Below are positions 29,891 to 38,386 of a DNA stretch of 64,000 bases, piece after piece. The position numbers were made by a program, and so were the translations under genes. The stretch comes from Deefgea chitinilytica (lineage in GTDB: Bacteria; Pseudomonadota; Gammaproteobacteria; Burkholderiales; Chitinibacteraceae), in NCBI RefSeq assembly GCF_016881405.1, contig NZ_WOFE01000001.1, positions 620,001 through 684,000 on the forward strand, written 5' to 3'. Under the pieces are notes generated by a model. The model was given only the letters and a program-made list of their open reading frames with translations. It was not told where the DNA came from and did no database searches. Position 1 is the first letter of the stretch, and every line of letters starts with the position of its first letter.

Positions 29891-30817
29891 ATGAAATATG
29901 CCAAGTCGCCCCTATCTATCCCCGATCAAATTGCACACTGGCAAGCCAAAGGCCTGCAAATCCCTGATCTTGCAGCCGCGACACAAGCGCTGACTTTTAT
30001 CGGCTATTTCCGCTTGCGTGGTTATGCGCTGCCGTGGATGCATTCCACTGCAAATGGTAGGGTATTTAACCCTGGCACAACGCTATCAATGATTACCGAT
30101 GCATACCGGTTAGATCATGAATTGCGCGGTGCGATATTGCGTGAATTGGAAACCATCGAAGTGGGCATCCGTACCGTCATCAGCAATACGATGAGTGATG
30201 ACTATGGTCCGTTTTGGTATTTCAATCAGCCTGCCGTGATTTTTGGCGACATCAAAAAGCGCGATGGCAGTTTAGAAGCGTTTCCACTGCAAACCTTCTT
30301 GGCCGAAGTTGATAGTGAAACCCGTCGCAGCAAAGACGCCTTTGCTCAGCATTTTTACAGTAAATATACCGATCCCGCTTTACCGCCCAGTTGGCTAATG
30401 GCTGAATGCGTCACTTTTGGCAAATGGTCGAAAATTTACCAGCATTTGCAAAAGGCTGATGCCAGCAAACCGCATCCGAAAAAAGCCATTGCCAAGGTGT
30501 TTCAGCTGCAAATGGAAGTGCTGGAGTCTTGGCTGCACGCGCTCACTGTCTTGCGCAACATCTGCGCGCATCATGGGCGAGTATGGAATCGCCGCTTCAG
30601 TATGCGCCCCAAGGTATTTACTCAGCAGGCCAAGCATTTCACCGACCCGCAAAGCTTCTACTCTTACGCCGTGGTGATTCGCCTCTTATCGCGAGCCATC
30701 AATCCGAATAGTGATTGGCCACGAACATTACAAAATATTCTCGCCAGCTATCCCGGCATAAATCCCGCCGACATGGGCTTTCCTGTGCAATGGCAAGCCG
30801 ATGCACTTTGGCTTTAA
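29891..30817 (+). CDS. Abi_2 (AbiD/AbiF-like) abortive-infection protein with HEPN motif
   Basis: 308 residues from ATG 29891. The N-terminal SPLSIPDQIAHWQAKGLQIP and ALTFIGYFRLRGYALPW are the signature of the Abi_2 family. RNICAHHGRVWNR near residue 222 is an R-x4-H HEPN ribonuclease motif, so the protein probably cleaves RNA when triggered. It is inserted between brxC and pglX on the same strand, 118 bp after brxC and 15 bp before pglX. It could therefore be expressed from the BREX operon as a back-up suicide arm. Its start overlaps the end of a 29-codon ORF and it follows a structured RNA candidate that may act as its inhibitor or activator. Confidence 0.85.
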   Translation: MKYAKSPLSIPDQIAHWQAKGLQIPDLAAATQALTFIGYFRLRGYALPWMHSTANGRVFNPGTTLSMITDAYRLDHELRGAILRELETIEVGIRTVISNTMSDDYGPFWYFNQPAVIFGDIKKRDGSLEAFPLQTFLAEVDSETRRSKDAFAQHFYSKYTDPALPPSWLMAECVTFGKWSKIYQHLQKADASKPHPKKAIAKVFQLQMEVLESWLHALTVLRNICAHHGRVWNRRFSMRPKVFTQQAKHFTDPQSFYSYAVVIRLLSRAINPNSDWPRTLQNILASYPGINPADMGFPVQWQADALWL

Positions 30818-30832
30818 GTATTCAGGATCAAA

Positions 30833-33800
30833 ATGACCACGCTATCAAAAGAATTACGCAACAAACTCGAAGCCACAGTAAAACAGGCGCGTGAAGTCGC
30901 CGAGCGCGCAGCACAGGCGGCTTTGGAGCATTTGGGTGTCGGTGAAGGCGCATTGCCTGCGCATTTAAACGACGTGCAAAAAGTGTTACGGCGTAAATTG
31001 CGGGCGCATGGTCGCGCCTTGGGTGATGTGAAGCACGGCGACGATACGCAAGAAATCCAGCATTTGGTTTGGGAAACCGCCTACGAGCATTGGCATCGTA
31101 TGCTGTTTGCGCGCTTTTTGGCCGAAAGCAATATGTTGATGTACGAGGTCGGCGCACCTGTGTCGCTCGCCGAATGTGAAGAATTAGTCCAAGACCCCGA
31201 TACCAGCTTGGGCGCTAAATCCGGCTGGGAATTGGCCGGTATTTTGGCGGCGCGCATGTTGCCGCAAGTGTTTAAACCCGCTTCACCCGTGTTTGATTTG
31301 GTCTTCGCCCCCGAGCAACAGCGAGAGTTAGAAAAGCTGCTTGCAGCGCTATCCAGCGAGGTATTCCAAGCTAGCGATAGCCTGGGCTGGGTGTACCAAT
31401 TCTGGCAAGCCAAACGCAAAGACGATGTGAACGCCTCGGGCGTTAAAATCGGTGCCGATGAACTCCCCGCCGTCACGCAGCTGTTTACCGAGCCGTACAT
31501 GGTGGATTTTTTGCTGCATAACTCGCTCGGCGCATGGTGGGTAACGCGGCATCCCGAGCTGCCTAGCCCGGTGCCGCTCACCTACTTGCGCACCTTGGAC
31601 GACGGTAAACCTGCCGCTGGCGAATACGAAGGCTGGCCGCAATCGTTAAAAGATTTCACCCTGCTGGACCCGTGTTGTGGCTCCGGCCATTTCTTGGTCG
31701 CGGCGTTTTTAATGCTAGTGCCCATGCGTATGGCCAGCGAAGGTCTGAGTGCCGCTCAAGCGGTAGATGCGGTGCTGGCCGACAATCTGCACGGCCTGGA
31801 GCTCGATGCCCGTTGCGTGGAAATCGCCGTGTTTGCACTGGCGCTGACAGCGTGGCGCTTTAGTGATGAAAGTGGCAACCCACTTGGCGCACGCGCCAGC
31901 ATGCCTGCGCCTAATATCGCCTGCTGCGGATTAAAAGTTGCAGCCAAAGTCGAGGCTTGGCAAGCGCTGGTGCCAGTTGATGCACCGAATGCTGAGCATT
32001 TACGCCAAGGTTTGGCGCATTTGCACGCCACTTTTGCCCAGGCGCCACTACTTGGGAGTTTGCTTGATCCAGCCAAAGTGAATAAAGGCGATCTGTTTGC
32101 GGCGAATTACCATCAGCTCAGTGATTTACTGGCGCAGGCTTTGGCATCGGAGAATGCTGCTTTCGTAAATGAGGATGAAGAGTATCGAGAGTTAGCATTG
32201 AGCGCGCAAGGTTTGTTGCAGGCAGCACGTTTACTGGAGTCTCGTTACCACTTGGTCATTACTAATGTTCCATATAAAAATCTAAACGAATTGTGTGATG
32301 ATTTACGGATTTTTTGTGCAAAAATGTACCCAGAAGTGAAAGGGGATTTGGCAAATGTGTTTCTTGAACGCTGTATAGAGTTAACGAAATCATCTTGTTC
32401 TGTTCATGTGGTAATGCCACAAAATTGGTTGTTTCTAACTAGTTATAAAGTTCAACGATCAAAACTACTCCTAAAACAAAAATGGGATTTTCTTGCTCGA
32501 TTGGGTCCCGGCGCATTTGAGACAATTTCAGGAGAAGTGGTAAAAGCAATTCTTTTGATGCTCACTAAAACAGAGCCTTCGAATGACGGTCGATTTTTTA
32601 GTGTTGATACATCACAAGCCATTACCCCACTAGAAAAAGCGTTTGAATTGACTAATCAAGCTATGAAAAAACATAGTCAAATACAGCAAATGAAGCATCC
32701 AGATCAACGAATTGTACTTGATAAAATAGCAGGGCATAAATTATTAAATAATTATGCTGGATCTTTTGTCGGCCTCCAGAATGGAGATACACCACAATAT
32801 TTATTTTCTTTTTGGGAAGTTGAGTTTTCTTCAAGTAAAAAATCTGATTGGGTATTTTTTCAAATGCCATGTGAAGATGCCACTTTATATCAGGGACGCT
32901 ATGGAATACTTCGATGGGAAAATGGTAATGGAAGTTTGCAGGCATCTACTCAAGCGAGAATTCAGGGGTGTGAGGCATGGAATAAACAAGGAATTTTAGT
33001 TCGTTTGACTAAACCATGCCCAAGTGCTGTTTACTCCGGCAATCTTTATGATCAGAGTAGTGCCGCCATAATTCCAAAAGATCCATCGCATCTGGCGGCT
33101 ATTTATTTATTTTGTCAATCAATTGATTTTTTTGAAGAATTGGAAAAAATAGATCAGAAACGAAATGTAACAAATGCTACTTTTGTTAAAGTTCCGTTTG
33201 ATTTAGATTATTGGTTGAAAGTAGCGGATGAAATATATCCATTAGGATTGCCAAAACCCTATTCCGACGACCCAACCCAGTGGATTTTCCACGGCCACCC
33301 AAAGCCGTCTACCGATCCGCTACAAGTCGCTGTTGCTCGCCTGCTTGGTTATCAATGGCCTGCCGAAACCGATGCGCAAATGGACTTATCCGACGAGGCT
33401 CACGCTTGGATAGCCGAAAGCAAGCTCCTTAATGCATTCGCCGATGACGATGGGATTGTCTGCTTGCCTGCGGTGCGGGGTGAAAAATCAGCGGCAGATC
33501 GCTTGCTTGATTTGCTGATCGCCGCCTGGGGCGATGCTTGGCATCCGGATGTGCTCAATAAACTGCTGAAAGAAGCCAATTGCGAAGGCAAAGGCCTGGA
33601 AGTGTGGCTGCGTGATTATTTCTTCGAGCAGCACTGCAAACGCTTCGGCCATCGCCCCTTTGTCTGGCAGGTGTGGGACGGGCTCAAAGACGGTTTCTCT
33701 GTCTTGTTGAACTACCACCAGCTAAACCAGAAAACGCTGGAGCGTTTAATCCATACCTACCTGGGGGATTGGATTGCAGGCCTTGATACAGCTGACAAAG

Positions 33801-34150
33801 CGGGCGATACAGATGCACAACGCCGTTTGAATGCTGCGCTGGAGCTTAAATCCAAGCTAGAAAAAATCCTCGCAGGCGAAGCGCCCTACGATATTTTCGT
33901 GCGCTGGAAACCGCTGGCCGAGCAAGCCATCGGCTGGAACCCAGACCTGAACGACGGCGTACGCATGAATATCCGCCCCTGGATGACCGCCGAAGTCCTG
34001 CGCCACAACAAAGCCCCTAAACTGAACGTGAAATGGGAAAAAGATCGCGGCACCGACGTCGAATCCGCGCCATGGTTTCACGTCTTCAAAGGCGAACGGA
34101 TCAATAATCACCACTTAACGCTGGCTGAGAAATTAGCCGCTAAAAAATAA
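30833..34150 (+). CDS. pglX: BREX adenine-specific DNA methyltransferase PglX
   Basis: 1105 residues. Motif I LLDPCCGSGHFLV (residues 277-289) binds SAM. The catalytic motif IV at residues 478-481 reads NVPY instead of the canonical NPPY. The enzyme should mark host DNA at an asymmetric adenine site and take part in recognising unmodified phage DNA. Codons about 470-800 (32.2-33.25 kb) are strikingly AT-rich compared with both flanks, consistent with a swapped target-recognition segment. An AGGA site precedes ATG 30833. The gene is intact; whether the NVPY variant is catalytically active is open. Confidence 0.93.
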   Translation: MTTLSKELRNKLEATVKQAREVAERAAQAALEHLGVGEGALPAHLNDVQKVLRRKLRAHGRALGDVKHGDDTQEIQHLVWETAYEHWHRMLFARFLAESNMLMYEVGAPVSLAECEELVQDPDTSLGAKSGWELAGILAARMLPQVFKPASPVFDLVFAPEQQRELEKLLAALSSEVFQASDSLGWVYQFWQAKRKDDVNASGVKIGADELPAVTQLFTEPYMVDFLLHNSLGAWWVTRHPELPSPVPLTYLRTLDDGKPAAGEYEGWPQSLKDFTLLDPCCGSGHFLVAAFLMLVPMRMASEGLSAAQAVDAVLADNLHGLELDARCVEIAVFALALTAWRFSDESGNPLGARASMPAPNIACCGLKVAAKVEAWQALVPVDAPNAEHLRQGLAHLHATFAQAPLLGSLLDPAKVNKGDLFAANYHQLSDLLAQALASENAAFVNEDEEYRELALSAQGLLQAARLLESRYHLVITNVPYKNLNELCDDLRIFCAKMYPEVKGDLANVFLERCIELTKSSCSVHVVMPQNWLFLTSYKVQRSKLLLKQKWDFLARLGPGAFETISGEVVKAILLMLTKTEPSNDGRFFSVDTSQAITPLEKAFELTNQAMKKHSQIQQMKHPDQRIVLDKIAGHKLLNNYAGSFVGLQNGDTPQYLFSFWEVEFSSSKKSDWVFFQMPCEDATLYQGRYGILRWENGNGSLQASTQARIQGCEAWNKQGILVRLTKPCPSAVYSGNLYDQSSAAIIPKDPSHLAAIYLFCQSIDFFEELEKIDQKRNVTNATFVKVPFDLDYWLKVADEIYPLGLPKPYSDDPTQWIFHGHPKPSTDPLQVAVARLLGYQWPAETDAQMDLSDEAHAWIAESKLLNAFADDDGIVCLPAVRGEKSAADRLLDLLIAAWGDAWHPDVLNKLLKEANCEGKGLEVWLRDYFFEQHCKRFGHRPFVWQVWDGLKDGFSVLLNYHQLNQKTLERLIHTYLGDWIAGLDTADKAGDTDAQRRLNAALELKSKLEKILAGEAPYDIFVRWKPLAEQAIGWNPDLNDGVRMNIRPWMTAEVLRHNKAPKLNVKWEKDRGTDVESAPWFHVFKGERINNHHLTLAEKLAAKK

Positions 34151-34160
34151 GGCCACCATC

Positions 34161-35303
34161 ATGGGGTATCTAGTGCTATGGGATACGATAGATCCAGGTA
34201 ATTCAGGCGGGAGTGTGCCAACGCCGGATTCCCCATGGACTGGGCATGTGATTGTTCCCGAAAAGTTTGCTTGTCTGCATTGCCAAGCGCAGTTTGCGAC
34301 GAAAGATGAGCTGTTTGAACATCGTTTTAACGAACACCCTTATCGCCGTCCTGTGCTGTTTTATCAGGGACGTGAGCTGAATAATCCGCGTGAAGATATT
34401 TACCACGTTATTGCAGCGGATGACTTTGATTTTAAGCAGGCCGATTGGCTGGAGCTTGAAGGTGAGCGGGTGAGCGAAGCGGTATTGCGGCATTTTCTAA
34501 CGCAGCAGCGGCAAAAGATCGTGAAAATTCGGCTGGTCAACGAAGGGCTGAGTAGTGAATATGAATTAAAGATTCATGTGGCCGATTTGGCGGAGTTGGC
34601 ACAAGTCGACGAGCTATTTTTCACCTTGCTGGATCAAGTGAATTTGTCGGTATTGGCGGTCGATCAGTTTGTTAAGGCGTGCCGTAAATTTAATACGGTG
34701 TTGGCGTATGTAGATGGCTTGAGCCATTACATTTATGCCATTTTGGCTAAAGATCAAACTGGCGGCACGCAATTGAGGCGCGATCAAGCCAAAGGTCGCA
34801 TGAGCCGCGCATTAGAGGTGCTCAAACGCTTTGATACCCCGCTGGCTCGGGCCATTTGTGGCGTGATCAATTTTAATTTGAATTGTTTTTCTGCCGGTAG
34901 CACGCTGGAGCACGCACCCAAACTGCAGCAGGCGATGCAATGGTTTCATCATTTGCAGACCCAAGTACCAAATCTTGCAAAACCAACAGGTATTGGCGTT
35001 ATAGACCAAGGGCTCAAACTGCCTTTAGATCGGTTTACAGATTCAATCTTGAATTGGGTGTTAATGCCCCTCGAACGCCAAGCCGAACAACTGGATTTAA
35101 TTGTTCAAAGCAAGCGTGACTCCGCACATTTCGATGAAGACAAATTGAAGCTCTCCATGCTACTGAGCCAAATTTACTTATTTATGCATGATTACGCGCC
35201 AGCGAAACATCAGGCGCGTGGTTCAATGAACGACCCTGCATTTGGTGCTTGGGCACAGGCTGTATTGGATCAATGTGAGACCATGAATGAAAAACAAACC
35301 TAA
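34161..35303 (+). CDS. C2H2 zinc-finger protein of the BREX-embedded Hsp70 module
   Basis: 380 residues of no named family that I recognise. A single classical finger lies at about residues 37-60 (FACLHCQAQFATKDELFEHR followed by FNEH). The rest is mostly helical (LDQVNLSVLAVDQFVKACRK, HYIYAILAKDQTGG), with no catalytic motif visible. It starts 11 bp after pglX and overlaps the next gene by 17 bases, so it is part of the BREX transcript. With the following coiled-coil and Hsp70-like proteins it forms an unbroken three-gene insert between pglX and pglZ. Confidence 0.7.
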   Translation: MGYLVLWDTIDPGNSGGSVPTPDSPWTGHVIVPEKFACLHCQAQFATKDELFEHRFNEHPYRRPVLFYQGRELNNPREDIYHVIAADDFDFKQADWLELEGERVSEAVLRHFLTQQRQKIVKIRLVNEGLSSEYELKIHVADLAELAQVDELFFTLLDQVNLSVLAVDQFVKACRKFNTVLAYVDGLSHYIYAILAKDQTGGTQLRRDQAKGRMSRALEVLKRFDTPLARAICGVINFNLNCFSAGSTLEHAPKLQQAMQWFHHLQTQVPNLAKPTGIGVIDQGLKLPLDRFTDSILNWVLMPLERQAEQLDLIVQSKRDSAHFDEDKLKLSMLLSQIYLFMHDYAPAKHQARGSMNDPAFGAWAQAVLDQCETMNEKQT

Positions 35304-36606
35304 AAAAATCCCTACGGTTATTAATAAAAAGACTGGTGAGTCTCGTGTTGCCCAGCCGGCTCCAATCCAAGAGCGAGCATTCATCGAGCAGCTTGAGTCT
35401 GTTCAAGACCCGGCTATGAATGCCGCCGAGGTATTGCCTGTGGCTGATGCTGTGGTGACGAGCTCGGTGAATGTGACGGCAGACGCAAAGAGTGAACCAG
35501 CTAGCAAGAAAAAGAATCAAAAAAAATCCGATGTTGATGCGGATAAAGAAACCAAGAAAGAGCCTGCGCCAGAGAATGTCACTGAATATTTACAGGCGTT
35601 TTATACCAAACGATTGAAGAGCCTGCCTGAGCCCATCTTTAATAAAATTAAATTTTCAGCACAAATTCAGCCTGAACTTCGGTCAGACTTGTTTGATTTG
35701 GCAGCCGACAATGATCCGACTTTGGAGCTTAGCAAGAAATTATTGCTACTGAGCTTGGATGATCGCGGTTATCCGAGTTTGGCTGAAACATTACGCTCAT
35801 TCGCCCGTGATGTGGTTTTGCGCCATCACTGCATGCGCTCTGCCGAGCCATCACACGTGTTTCCACGCAAGGATTACACCGAAACCTTTACGCTGAGCGA
35901 TTTGTGGAAGTCGTTCAAGCATATTATTCCGACTCCGCCGAGTGATTCATCGAATGCAGAAGATGCTGAGGCTCCGACTGACGTTGCTGAAGGCAAGAAG
36001 AAAGTCGGACTCAAAGAAATGCAAGAGGCAAGGATTAATGCATTTTACTGCAGCCTGATTTGGCGTTTTAGTTGGGAAGTGACTAGCTTTTCACGGCTAA
36101 TGGCTGAGCTTAAAAACTCACATTTAGAATTTGCGCTCGATGGTCGCGAGCTTGAACATGAGGCAATTACATTCCTGGTCTCTACCAAAGAATCGAACAA
36201 GCTAGCGTCATTAGTGCATTGGTTTTCTAAGCAAGAAAATGCCTTAATCCATGCCCAGCAGAATTTGCAACAAGATGTCGTGCGCGCACACACAGAACGT
36301 GATCAAGCTCGTGCAGAGTGCGAGCAAGCGCAGCAACAAAATGCCTTGCTACAGGCAGAAATTGAAGCTTTACGCTTGAAGTTGAAGTCGACGGTAGAGG
36401 CATCCCATGTTACGGGTGTGCATTTAAAAGATGATCTCGAAAAAAACCGTGGGCGTACCTATCAAGTGCTTGAGCATGAAGTTGGCGTACTGAATGATTG
36501 CGTGACTGCTTTGCAGCGTAATCCACCGAAGATTCAAGTTGTGCAGATGTATTTACCTGATGTCATTGATCATCTGAATGATGAACTCAAGAAATTAAAG
36601 GATTAA
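35287..36606 (+). CDS. Coiled-coil protein of the BREX-embedded Hsp70 module
   Basis: 439 residues. The N-terminal 95 residues are lysine/glutamate-rich and probably disordered (KKKNQKKSDVDADKETKK). A globular helical domain at about 95-215 carries blocks such as VTEYLQAFYTKRLKSLPEP, and a long coiled coil occupies about 320-375 (AHTERDQARAECEQAQQQNA), followed by a conserved-looking end. No known family is recognised. A GrpE-like nucleotide-exchange role for the adjacent Hsp70 is possible from the architecture but unproven. It overlaps the zinc-finger gene and ends 4 bp before the Hsp70 gene. Confidence 0.65.
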   Translation: MKNKPKKIPTVINKKTGESRVAQPAPIQERAFIEQLESVQDPAMNAAEVLPVADAVVTSSVNVTADAKSEPASKKKNQKKSDVDADKETKKEPAPENVTEYLQAFYTKRLKSLPEPIFNKIKFSAQIQPELRSDLFDLAADNDPTLELSKKLLLLSLDDRGYPSLAETLRSFARDVVLRHHCMRSAEPSHVFPRKDYTETFTLSDLWKSFKHIIPTPPSDSSNAEDAEAPTDVAEGKKKVGLKEMQEARINAFYCSLIWRFSWEVTSFSRLMAELKNSHLEFALDGRELEHEAITFLVSTKESNKLASLVHWFSKQENALIHAQQNLQQDVVRAHTERDQARAECEQAQQQNALLQAEIEALRLKLKSTVEASHVTGVHLKDDLEKNRGRTYQVLEHEVGVLNDCVTALQRNPPKIQVVQMYLPDVIDHLNDELKKLKD

Positions 36607-36610
36607 TGCA

Positions 36611-38386
36611 ATGAAGCATGCGATTGGTTTTGACTTTGGCACGACGAACAGTTTGATTTCGATTATTGTTGGTGATCGGGTAATCTCATTGCTCGACGGT
36701 AATATGCCGCATCCATCGGTGGTGTGCTATCAGGGTGATCAGATTATTGTTGGGCGCAAAGCTAAAGAACGTTTGGCGAACATGCAACTAGGTGTAATTG
36801 GCAATATCGTTCGCTCACCTAAAACCCGACTTGGGGAACCCAAAATTTGGGTTGATGATGTAGCCAGAAATCCTAAAGAAATTGTTGCGGATTTAGTGCG
36901 TTATGTGAAAAACGCTGCGCAAGAACAGCAACCAGGACAGTATGACCATGCCGTTGTGACTATTCCTGTTGATATGCAAGGACATCGGCGCGCCGAGTTA
37001 CGTGATGCGTTTCGTATGGCAGGAATGAGCATCGTCCAGTTTGTGCATGAGCCCCTCGCTGCTTTATATGGACACCTACGCAATCAAGACAACTTTGAGC
37101 AAAAAATTCGCGAGCTCAATCGTGAATTGGTTTTGGTTTTTGATTGGGGTGGCGGCACTTTAGATTTAACGTTGTGCAAAATCATGGATGGCATGCTACT
37201 GCAGATCAAAAATGATGGTTGCAGTGATGTCGGTGGTGATGTTCTCGACGAAATGATTGTAAATGAAGTGGTAAGGCGCTCTTTAGCTGAGCGCAATATC
37301 ACCGATGAAGTTTTACCTCGGTCAGGTGCTCGCCAAAAATTGTTGGCACGTGCCGAAGCTGCAAAAATTAGCTTGTCTGATCGAAGTGAAGCTTTGGTCT
37401 ATGTACCGAGCTATTTCGATTCGGACTCGATGGATGATCCCGATTTGGAGTTCACACTAAAACGGGCTGATTTTGAGGCAATGGTCAGCAGTAAAATTGA
37501 GTCCGGCATTCAGCGCATTCATAATTTGCTGAATGGCTTAAGAATCAACCCTTCCCAGATTTCGCTCTGCTTAGCCACTGGCGGCATGGTCAATATGCCG
37601 ATGATCCAATCACGCTTGCTGGAGTTATTCGGTCCGCAGTGTTTGCATGTATCTGAGCGTGGCGCAACGGTGATTTCTGAAGGCGCAGCTTGGATTGCGC
37701 ATGATCGCGCTAATTTGAAGTTGGCCAAAAACATTGAGGTTTTGGTAGCTGGGCAAACACATTTCCCAGTGATCAAAGCGAATGTCGATATGCCTCGTGA
37801 AGGCGAAGTCAGCGGCAATGAAACAATCAATTTGTATTGTACTGATCCGCGCGATGGTAAAGCTAAAATCCAGCTCACAAGCCCAGAGCGCCCAGGTCGT
37901 ACCGTTCAGGGCACAGATACGAGAAGTATTCTGGAAAATCTGTCAGTAAAAGTAGATAGCAAGTCACGCAAGTTGTTTGAGCGCGTCGAACTCAAATTAT
38001 CAATTGATGAAAATTTGATATTACATGCAGAGGCTACGGCATCCTTAAACGGCGATCGTGATTTTGCGGAAGTGCATAATTTGGAGTTCGGTTTGAGTTT
38101 GCCGGATACGCAAGCCGAAAAAAAAAAGGACATGGCCGATTTGATCGAGTGGCCACAGCCTGAAATCGATAAGGCGCAACAAGTCTGTTTGAGATCCAAT
38201 GTTGCGCCTGTTGAAAGTGAAAAAGTAGTTCCCGGTGATTTTTTATACCAAATAAAACCACGTCTTTTTGATCGTGAAGCCTGGGACAGGGCCACCGATC
38301 TGCAAATTGCTGAGCATTTGTATTACCAGCCATGCTCTATTTGCCGACGCCCCACCCACCACCCTGAATGTAAGTGTGCAAGTTAA
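36611..38386 (+). CDS. Hsp70/DnaK-like ATPase of the BREX-embedded module
   Basis: 591 residues. The actin-like ATPase domain is complete: phosphate 1 IGFDFGTTNSLISII, phosphate 2 LVFDWGGGTLDLTL and adenosine motif LCLATGGMVNMPMIQSRL. The C-terminal part (about 390-560) is shorter and unlike the DnaK substrate domain, and the protein ends in a cysteine/histidine cluster CSICRRPTHHPECKC that probably binds zinc; the usual EEVD-type tail and lid are absent. The TAATG overlap with pglZ means translation of pglZ is coupled to this gene, a strong sign that the module is a working part of this BREX locus. The client is unknown. Confidence 0.88.
   Translation: MKHAIGFDFGTTNSLISIIVGDRVISLLDGNMPHPSVVCYQGDQIIVGRKAKERLANMQLGVIGNIVRSPKTRLGEPKIWVDDVARNPKEIVADLVRYVKNAAQEQQPGQYDHAVVTIPVDMQGHRRAELRDAFRMAGMSIVQFVHEPLAALYGHLRNQDNFEQKIRELNRELVLVFDWGGGTLDLTLCKIMDGMLLQIKNDGCSDVGGDVLDEMIVNEVVRRSLAERNITDEVLPRSGARQKLLARAEAAKISLSDRSEALVYVPSYFDSDSMDDPDLEFTLKRADFEAMVSSKIESGIQRIHNLLNGLRINPSQISLCLATGGMVNMPMIQSRLLELFGPQCLHVSERGATVISEGAAWIAHDRANLKLAKNIEVLVAGQTHFPVIKANVDMPREGEVSGNETINLYCTDPRDGKAKIQLTSPERPGRTVQGTDTRSILENLSVKVDSKSRKLFERVELKLSIDENLILHAEATASLNGDRDFAEVHNLEFGLSLPDTQAEKKKDMADLIEWPQPEIDKAQQVCLRSNVAPVESEKVVPGDFLYQIKPRLFDREAWDRATDLQIAEHLYYQPCSICRRPTHHPECKCAS

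Noticed and set aside
30395..30711. Several frames of 60-86 residues on both strands within the Abi gene
   Set aside because: They are shadows of the Abi_2 reading frame with no recognisable domain or ribosome site.
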